DNA from: Anisakis pegreffii
Taxonomy: Eukaryota; Nematoda; Chromadorea; Rhabditida; Anisakidae
DNA: 64,000 nt
Reading direction: 5' to 3'
Assembly (NCBI GenBank): GCA_035041965.1
Contig: JAPYMA010000266.1
Location: 1-64,000 of the forward strand
The notes beneath the pieces are model-generated. The model was not told the DNA's origin, ran no database searches, and saw only the letters and a list, made by a program, of their open reading frames with translations. The stretch's first letter is position 1. The number at the start of each line of letters is the position of its first letter. A program made the translations under genes and the position numbers. Below, in pieces: positions 56,601-64,000 of this stretch.

Positions 56601-59600
56601 AATAAATATTACAGTTCAATTAAGTGGTTCATTCGAAGAGTTGAAATTCAGAACAGTCTTTCGACGTAGAGTTTTCGAAGAATATGCTGGACATTCATCA
56701 GGGATTGCTTGTGCAATTGATTGATGATATTGAGAAGGGAGAAGAAGTAAAATAATCAACTGCAGGGAGTAAATTTTAAGAAGTCAGTTTGTTTCCAGAA
56801 AGGTGCAGATGATAATAAAGTGAATGGATTATTGGAAAAGAAATGGACGTCGGTGCTGCGATTGCAGAAGAAGGTACTGGATTTAGAATCGAAATTGCAA
56901 GAAGCCGAAAAAGAATATATTCGTGGTGCACCGACCAGGTAGAAAATTTTCGTGTATTCGTAACCTTTTGGCGATAATGTTTTGAGTAATTTGAATTGAA
57001 TTGTAGAGACAAACGACATCCAGGCGAATGGATTCCGCGACCACCCGAAAAGTTCTCTTTAACAGGACATCGATCGCCGATTACACGAGTTATATTTCAT
57101 CCGGTTTATAGTATTATCGCATCATCAAGTGAAGATAGCACCATTAAGGTTTCACTTTCTTTTTATCATTCAGCCTTTATCGTATCTACAGTATGTCTAT
57201 GGAATTTAGCATTCAACGGTAGCACCCTGTGATCAGTTTTTAATTTCAAAAATGTTTATGGTAATTGAATGTCGATCGCGCGCTTCAGTCAAGATATTCA
57301 AATTTGTTGAATGTTGTTCGAATTGTTTCGAAGTTAACGATAGATATTATTCAGATATGGGATTATGAATCGGGTGAATTCGAACGATCTTTAAAGGGTC
57401 ATACAGACTCGGTGCAAGATATTGCTTTCGATAACAGTGGCAAACTTTTGGGTGAGTAATTCATTTACGGTTGTGTTGGTATAAAGATGATTTGTGGGTC
57501 GAACTGCTTCCAGTTTCACACGTGAACAATTTCTGTTTGTATTCATTATATGTGAATCGTCATTGAGAATACCGATGTCCGATTATGATAAGTTGTAGAT
57601 ATGTCGACGAAAATGTACAATATCAGTTTTATGTTTTGCTCAAAGCGGATTTCTGTTGAACTCAAGTGTTGAATGTTGTTTTGAGAATATTAAATAATGA
57701 ACGTTTATGATTATTTCAGCGTCATGTTCAGCCGATATGACGATAAAATTGTGGGAGTTCGTACAAACATATGAATGTTTGAAAACACTTAAAGGTCACG
57801 ATCATAATATATCATCGGTTGCGTTTCTTCCCTCAGGTATATCCTCATATGTTCTTCTTTTTGCCACCGTTCTTGTTATTATTATTATTGATGTTCCCAT
57901 CGTGAAGATTTTTAAACAGTATGCACGTACAGGTAGCCAGTGTTATTATTGCAGGTGATCATCTCCTATCGGGATCTCGAGATCATACAATCAAAATGTG
58001 GGAAGTTACATCAGGGTATTGTGTACGAACGTTTTTGGGCCATCATGAGTGGATTCGTATGGTTCGAGTTTATCATGATGGCAGTATGTTCGCATCTTGT
58101 AGTAACGATCATGTTCGTTCTGTTTCTTTATTTTCTTTTATAGTGTTTAATTTTTGTTCACTCATCCAGTATCCACCTCTCTGCGAGTGTGTGCTTATCC
58201 AGCTTTATCGGTTTCACAAATATCTCTTTTTTACTTCTTGGTATTCTGTTCTCCACACGGCTGACGATATCAGTACAGGAGTTATCGGTTTTTAGCAATT
58301 TCATTTTTTGATTGCTGATTTTGCGATTGCAGAAATGTGTCTAGAGGCATTGTTTTTAAGTATTTATTGCTTGATGAACAATGTTAATGTTAACTAATTG
58401 ATAATTGATTTAAGAGTATTCGAATTTGGAATACATCATCAAAGGAATGTAAATTAACACTCACGGAACACGATCATGTAGTTGAGTGTATTGCTTGGGC
58501 ACCTGATAAAGCCCTATCAGCTATTAAGGAGGCTGATGAATCACATCTGAATGGTTAGCGATCCGTTCAACAGTATTAGCTTGAAATATACAACAATCAG
58601 TTACAATTTAAACGAGAATATAACTATTCTACATTTCTACGCGTTACTCTCATTTCGATTGGCCTTTTTTATATTTCATCACAGTAATGCTCAATTTTAA
58701 TTTGAAACTGAATAATTATCTAATTAAGTATGCTGTTCTATTTTTGTTCATTTTGATTCGAATTGATGCGAAGCAGCAGTTTCGTGAGTTTTAGACTGAT
58801 GCAACTGGTAATAACTGATAAGATCAATGCAACTGGTTTTGTTGCATTGATCTTATCAGTTATTACGTTCATTATCAATCTTAATTTGGGATATAGGTAA
58901 AATGAATGGTGACATAAAGATGAGTGATGGAATACTGTCAGCGAAAATCGGTCCAGTTCTAATCTCTGGATCACGCGATCGAACCATTAAATTCTTCGAT
59001 GTTAATGTTGGAATTTGTTTATTTACACTTGTAAGTTAATGAATAATTCATTGTAACTTTTGTATGCAAATGTTGTTGTAATGATATAAATGATTGATGG
59101 TGATTTTTGATAAATGTACATCAATCAATCAATCAGGTTGGTCACGATAATTGGGTTCGTGGATTGCGTTTTCATCCGGGAGGTAAGTTTCTTCTGTCAG
59201 TTGGCGATGATAAAACGTTGAGAGTTTGGATGATCAGTCAAAAGCGATGCTGCAAAACGATCGATGCACACTCTCATTTTGTTACTTCTGTTGGTGAGTC
59301 GACCATTTTTTTCATTATATTCTTCATCTTTTGTGGTATTTATACGAATGTATTGTGAATGTGCGAAGTCGCCATCATTTCAAACGCTTACGTATTGATG
59401 ATTGATATTTTTGCATTATTCATAACGTGATAGTTGCATTATATTAGCATTGGTTGGAGTATCAGATCACATCCGCAATAGAAATACACCGCCAAATCAT
59501 CGGAGGTGACTCATGCACAACTTAGATCTTCACAGCCTTCGTTTAGAAAAATAGGCTGATGCTGTGTAAAGCTAACCAGTATGTTCGTGATGATATATGA

Positions 59601-59751
59601 ATGTTCATCAAAGGAATATAATTAGATACCATTGAAAATGTTGCTATAATCAATTGTTTTTGTTGTGTTAATTTCAGATTTTCACCAAACATTACCATAC
59701 GTAGTAACATCGAGTGTTGATATGAGTGTAAAAGTATGGGAATGTCGTTGA
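47650..59751 (+). CDS. lis-1: LIS1 / PAFAH1B1, dynein regulator with LisH and seven WD40 repeats
   Basis: LIS1 binds cytoplasmic dynein with NudE and controls nuclear migration, spindle function and neuronal transport (family knowledge). Exons: 47650-47687, 55139-55217, 56799-56938, 57007-57148, 57355-57451, 57720-57836, 57955-58112, 58415-58553, 58897-59030, 59137-59293, 59678-59751; phases agree, giving 424 residues, against 410 in human. The N-terminus reads [11 protein letters not shown] then [20 protein letters not shown], the LisH motif. A coiled-coil follows ([20 protein letters not shown]), then [20 protein letters not shown] and seven WD40 blades, e.g. [40 protein letters not shown] and the ending MSVKVWECR. 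An extra 10-15 residues lie between blades 5 and 6. ATG 47650 or 47656 could start it. Intron 1 is about 7.4 kb, far larger than the others. Confidence 0.96.
47814..48250 (+). pseudogene. GC-richer island with broken open frames in LIS1 intron 1
   Basis: The island carries two successive plus-strand frames, 47814-47999 and about 47951-48165, that overlap and shift by one phase. The second reads protein-like ([13 protein letters not shown], then [15 protein letters not shown]) with three Cys. There is no start codon or splice logic, so this is best seen as the remains of a mobile element or an inactive gene copy. I cannot name the family. Confidence 0.35.
50417..50782 (-). pseudogene. Quasi-open minus-strand frame with one stop codon
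   Basis: From an ATG at 50782 a frame runs to 50417 interrupted only by a TAG at 50699-50701. The reading is protein-like ([20 protein letters not shown], then after the stop [19 protein letters not shown]). A second minus-strand frame over part of it is Cys-rich. It could be a decayed gene or repeat-derived sequence; the family is not recognised. Confidence 0.3.
50888..51100. repeat. Degenerate tandem repeat, about 35-50 bp unit
   Basis: Around five diverged copies share the pattern GCGTTTTNGAAATTT followed by a CTCC/GCTGC-type segment. Units differ in length and are separated by small insertions. Composition is GC-richer than the surrounding LIS1 intron. Confidence 0.55.
52485..52503 (+). 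repeat. (TG)n microsatellite
   Basis: About nine TG units within LIS1 intron 1. Confidence 0.9.
58808..58866. repeat. Perfect 26-bp inverted repeat (hairpin) in a LIS1 intron
   Basis: The left arm 58808-58833 is the exact reverse complement of 58841-58866, with a 7-nt loop. It lies 31 nt upstream of LIS1 exon 9. A direct repeat of GCAACTGGT brackets the left arm (58801 and 58829). A perfect stem this long in the transcript could affect splicing or feed small-RNA pathways. Confidence 0.9.
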
Positions 59752-62700
59752 GAGGCGAGTGGACGGTTGGAGTGAGGTTGGTTGCGTTGTGAGTGATATG
59801 GGATTACGGGGTTTGATGTGATTGTTGATTAGATATCACTCTGGTTTACAGTTTATTCTTTGATTGTACTGAATCGTTGGTTGTGGTTTTTTATCGTCGG
59901 ATGGCTGACTCTCCTTCCTCTATCTTACTTGATATTATTATCACTGCTGTCATAATTACTATTTGAAATGTTCTTCATTCAGATTTGTTCATTATTCCTT
60001 CATTTTCTTCTTATCCTCCTCATGAGAATTTCTAAATGCACTTCGATCGCTTATTGCTTCATCATCTCGGCTTTGTTCTGTATCATTCGAATTTGAATTA
60101 ATTAATCACTCATCAAATCAACTTATTACAGTCAACGGGAATTGACGATCTTATTTCATTTTGAATTGTCGTTCGTGTTTTGTTTTTTGTGTTGTGTATT
60201 ATTGTGTTTAGTAAATATGAGTTTCCAGAATTTCCGAATATGAGTTTTGATTGGAATGGACGAATCTTTGATTGACTTTGTGTTTATTTGTAATTGATAG
60301 TGTTCTGTGAACTTCTGTCATCATTCTTCTGTGTTTTTCCCTTTATTGTATGTAGGTATTGCGCTGAAGCATATATTTTCTCATTTATTCATTCTTTTAA
60401 TCATCAAAATACAGTCAAAGAGTTTCGTCTCAATTTGCTTCATTCAACTCGCTACAGGCCCGTAGCCTCAAAGTTGAGGTGCGAATTTGAAATGGATAGT
60501 CGATTCTGTGGTTCTAGAGGACAGTGATGGAGATGGGGCTACGGGTTTGAATGGTTAGCTGTCTTTTGTGAATATAAACTTGATTTTTTCACTATCGAAT
60601 TCGATCTTCTCTTCTTCATCGAATCGGTTCTACATGTTTTCGTTCGTTGTTGCTTGTGAAAGAAATTCTTTTTTTGTGTGTGTGTGTTTGTGTGTGAAAC
60701 GTTTCTTTGTTCGGTTTTAATTGCGCGCTTAAACACAACAAGTTGACATTTATCTTCATCTCATCATGTACTACTGAGGTCAGATGTAAACTGGCAGCGC
60801 AGCAACTGTGCATCCGTGCGATTCATTGTATACTTTGTAATGCGTATGATGGACGGAACTGAATTGTTCCATGAGATCACGATTTTTTTTGAGTAATTAA
60901 TAAAATTGAGAACGATTCCGTTCAACTTCCAAGCATTGATGATATACATTGATCAATTGGAACCGTCCGTCTGTCCGTTTGATGCGATGATTGGTATACG
61001 TTGTGAACATGAATAAGTATGTCATGAAATAAAATGTGTACAATTGCATAAATTGGTGAATTAACAGTGAATTCGTTCAGTGTAATGATGATGATGAGCA
61101 CTGTTTTGAGGAATACATCGCAGGCGTTTTGTTGGTATGTGAATGCGTGAATGAATTTTCATGTGGAATGTGGAAATATTTTATTCAATTTTGGTGAAAG
61201 GTTGCTTTCTTCTGCTATTAAATCTCATTCAGTTTATTTATGATGCTAAAGAAACTGTGTTGGTCTTATGAATAGATGACGTTTTGGTGTGTTGGAAATG
61301 CATGAGAAGAGTTTGAAGATGACATCGCTGAGAGAATGATACGAAATTTGTTTCAGTTTCTAGAAAAATTGAATTGAATTTAATCGCTGCGATTAAACTG
61401 AATCCTTTAGGTTGTTAGGGCGCGTTTTTAATCGGTTTCATTCATTTAGTCACTGATTACTGGAATGTTGCACTGTTATTAATAGCAGTAGGTATTCCGT
61501 GATAATTACGAATATAGACATGACTAGCGTGCGATTTAGATGAGAATTGTTGAAGCCATTTTCGAATCAATTCACTGCAGACAGGATTCAGAGGTAGCAG
61601 CATTCGGTTGCTGGCAAAACTTACTCGTTGAAACAGATTTCATGTCAATTTCTCAAAGATATCAGCAACGTTCTCATTGCATTTGCAACACTGATCAAAT
61701 AATATTATTCGATCGATTGCGTAATGTTCATCGTACCAAAAAGCATTTGAGTTGGTTGCGTGCAAGATATATGATCGATTTGTTGTGTTGTTATACTTTT
61801 TGTGTTTTGAAGCAATTGTAAAGAATTTTGTTGGATGGAAACAGCGTTCATTAAACGACTCGAATTTTGCTAATGTAATAATGCTTAAAAAAGGTTTTTG
61901 TCTGATACTATTATTATATGAAAGAGAGAATTTATTCGTTCGTTCGTTCTTTCTGTTATTGTTTTTATTGTTCGCTTCGAAATTCTTCATTATTTTTGTC
62001 GTTATCGTGAAATATTCGAAAATTTTAACTCTTTTTTTTATACAGTTGACGACGGTGTTTTTTGATATTTTTCAGCTAATTATAATCGCCTAGTGATTAG
62101 TGAAGTTTTGGTGTATCCATTCATCTTTCATCTCACAATCTGAAAAATGGTCGTCCAATCAGGCGCTTGACAATTGCTGCAGAATCAGTTTTGTTCTGAT
62201 TGTTGAGCGTTCATGAGTCAAGCCTTAACTTGAGCTTAAAGCTTACAATTGACGTGAGGCTAAACTCAAATCCGAAAGCCTTCGCTGCAAGTTTTTGTCA
62301 CAGCGCTTGAATGGTCGGATCGGATTGTGTCTATTGTTATCTGTGTAACTGTACGGCCACGCTAAGCTGTTCGTTATTTTGTTTCGTTGTTGTGTGTACG
62401 GTATGCTTTATATAATACTCATAATTTATAATAGCAACGGCAGCAGCAACTTCCTTCATTGTCAATGAATATATAATATAATATCAATGAATAGAATGTG
62501 AATAAATGAAATGAGCAAGTCGAATAAAGAGGGTGATGTTGTTTGCTTTGCTTGATGTTGCCGTGCACCATTGAACACTACTATATCGCTGTGGAAAGTA
62601 TTTTGTTTTGGCTCTTACTGATTAAAAACATATTTTAAATGAGCTGAAATTACAGTGAATGAAAGTGTATCTCATATAAAACTTCACCTAAACTCGATAA

Positions 62701-63062
62701 GTTACAAGCAAGCATTTATTATTGTTTAAGTGCTTTGCAATGGGGCTTTTGACGAATGGACTCTCAATTCTGAATATATCATTTCGGGTTGGTTCGTTCA
62801 TTCATTGAACTGCAAATTTCCTTCTTAGATTATAGATCGATTCATTCTTATTATTGGATACTTATGCAAGTCTGTTTAATTCTAATATTTTATGATACAT
62901 TTCGCTTGAACGCATTCATTTTCTTTTTCTTTTATTGTTAATAATAATAATGAAACTGACCAAAAAATGGTTTATGCACACGTTTACAATTGCCATAAAT
63001 TAAGGAAGCAACAACATCGATATTCAAATCGAGAGTTGCCACAGAACTGTTGATGGGAAAGG
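59752..63062. other. LIS1 3' flank and gene-poor region
   Basis: Begins with the LIS1 3' UTR; an AATAAA lies at about 61,028, far from the stop. A TG-rich run is at about 60,673-60,695. Short complementary words CCCGTAGCC (60,459) and GGCTACGGG (60,537) may pair. A frame at 61,540-61,820 is open on plus and partly on minus, with no splice support. No gene was recognised. Confidence 0.4.
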
Positions 63063-63290
63063 TTATCCGTTTGAGTAACATCGGACTGAAAAGAATTCCT
63101 TGCGTTCAGGTTCATTTAGCTGTTCACACATTACTATTGTTTTATGAGGAGATTTGACAACATGATAAAACGTTATCGATGATGTGTCACTGGCATTAGC
63201 TTCGTGTGCAGTGGCGATAATCAGAGCGAAGTACGGTGTTAGATTACGTTTGGGCTTAGGTTTACGCTGAGGCTCATATCGTAGAACCAC
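63063..63290 (-). CDS. Unrecognised exon-like frame, possible terminal exon
   Basis: I do not recognise the product. Reading minus from 63290, about 75 residues run to a stop at 63063-63065: VVLRYEPQRKPKPKRNLTPY, then FALIIATAHEANASDTSSIT, FYHVVKSPHKTIVMCEQLNE and a final FSVRCYSNG. The mixture of basic, hydrophobic and beta-prone residues looks coding. A possible acceptor CAAACAAACAG sits directly upstream but has a poor pyrimidine tract, and the frame is open for another dozen codons above it. Upstream exons, if any, are beyond or near the right edge. Confidence 0.35.
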   Translation of the reverse strand: MVLRYEPQRKPKPKRNLTPYFALIIATAHEANASDTSSITFYHVVKSPHKTIVMCEQLNEPERKEFFSVRCYSNG

Positions 63291-64000
63291 CTGTTTGTTT
63301 GGTGGATAGATCAGTCCCGGAATGAATCACACTAATTTCATTAGAGCGATTTGTTCAGCTGATTCATTTTTGTTGTGATGTTACCCCTTCAGACTTCAAC
63401 ATTCTCATCGTTTAACAAATCCGAGGAAATGAATTGACAGTTGCCGTATCAGTCTAAGGAAATGAAGTATCAAAAATTTAGGCTTGCAGTTCAAATGCTT
63501 ATATCGACTTTAATAAATTGCGTTAATATTCATAGTTTTCAACTTCTATTGTGGCATAAAATTAATATTAATAGGTGACTATTCAAATAGATCTGTTCGC
63601 TTTTCAATCTACGCATGAGACAGCTCCGTTTAGAGTTGATAGTTCCTGGACATTTCATTTAATTTGATTCATGGAGAAGTTCCTTCGTAATGAATGCATC
63701 CGTCTGAAGTAAATGAATGTATGTATCAGGTTCGATGTAGGAGAAATGAATTCAATGTATATCTGAAGAAATATTTTGCGAGACCGTTCGACTATTGGGC
63801 ACTTGATGCCGACTCGAAAACGAGTTCGTGGTTCTGTTACTTGAATTTGTGTATTTTTTAAATCATTTCCTTTATTTGTTCGTTTGATATTTCCCTTATG
63901 AAATGAATGTTCCGCTGATAGTCATTCATCATGGAATTGTCGATATATGAAAGTTCTCAAATGCTTCATCCGGTCTATCTTCACGAAACCTGATTTCCAT
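63291..64000. other. Right edge, no gene assigned
   Basis: No exon could be tied to a family. A minus-strand frame of about 60 codons near 63,650-63,840 and a short one at the extreme edge are open but unsupported. A gene entering from the right on the minus strand is possible. Confidence 0.35.

Noticed and set aside
56620..56760. Open patch in a LIS1 intron, possible extra exon
   Set aside because: LIS1 exons 2 and 3 already join in phase with the expected length, and this patch has no good donor.
61540..61821. Open frame of 93 codons on plus, partly open on minus
   Set aside because: No start context, splice sites or recognisable motif to prefer either strand.

Overview
The window is AT-rich eukaryotic DNA and almost certainly nematode. 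Genes are split into many small exons with GT..AG introns. Acceptors are typically T-rich runs ending in TTTCAG, and most start codons lie 10-80 nt downstream of a free acceptor, as expected for spliced-leader trans-splicing. Two genes match nematode-style members of their families: a type II membrane GH20 hexosaminidase and a PRDM9-like SET protein without zinc fingers. Low gene density, introns of hundreds of bases to kilobases, and a BEL/Pao remnant argue against Caenorhabditis and suggest a larger-genome lineage such as a spirurid or ascaridid; that placement is inference.

Layout. 1-2,832 (-): N-terminal exons of a DHX37/RHA-2 type DEAH helicase, running off the left edge just before the helicase core. 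4,261-9,277 (+): membrane-anchored GH20 hexosaminidase, 13 exons. 12,859-14,201 (+): UFC1, the UFM1-conjugating enzyme, 4 exons. 16,307-22,201 (+): R3H+SUZ RNA-binding protein (Encore/R3HDM type), 14 exons. 24,778-25,764 (-): an unrecognised four-exon gene, nearly head-to-head with 25,811-30,433 (+), a MAIP1-like mitochondrial protein. The large MAIP1 intron holds a decayed BEL/Pao retroelement between two diverged direct repeats, followed directly by a long hairpin. 30,916-33,701 (+): SET-17-like PR/SET methyltransferase. 34,997-39,175 (+): RAD9/HPR-9 checkpoint clamp subunit. 40,050-40,343 (-): an unrecognised terminal exon. 41,548-42,439 (+): a candidate small multi-pass membrane protein gene. 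47,650-59,751 (+): LIS1, 11 exons with a first intron of about 7.4 kb. 63,063-63,290 (-): another unrecognised exon-like frame.

The recognised genes are mostly conserved housekeeping or regulatory functions: ribosome biogenesis, glycan trimming, UFMylation, mRNA regulation, mitochondrial quality control, histone methylation, DNA-damage checkpoint and dynein regulation. They do not form one pathway. MAIP1-like, SET-17-like and RAD9 lie in tandem on one strand with short gaps (456 bp and about 1.27 kb from stop to next acceptor), so a polycistronic unit is possible. All exon models were read by eye and checked for phase consistency and family similarity; no search was run. No tRNA, rRNA or CRISPR array was seen.
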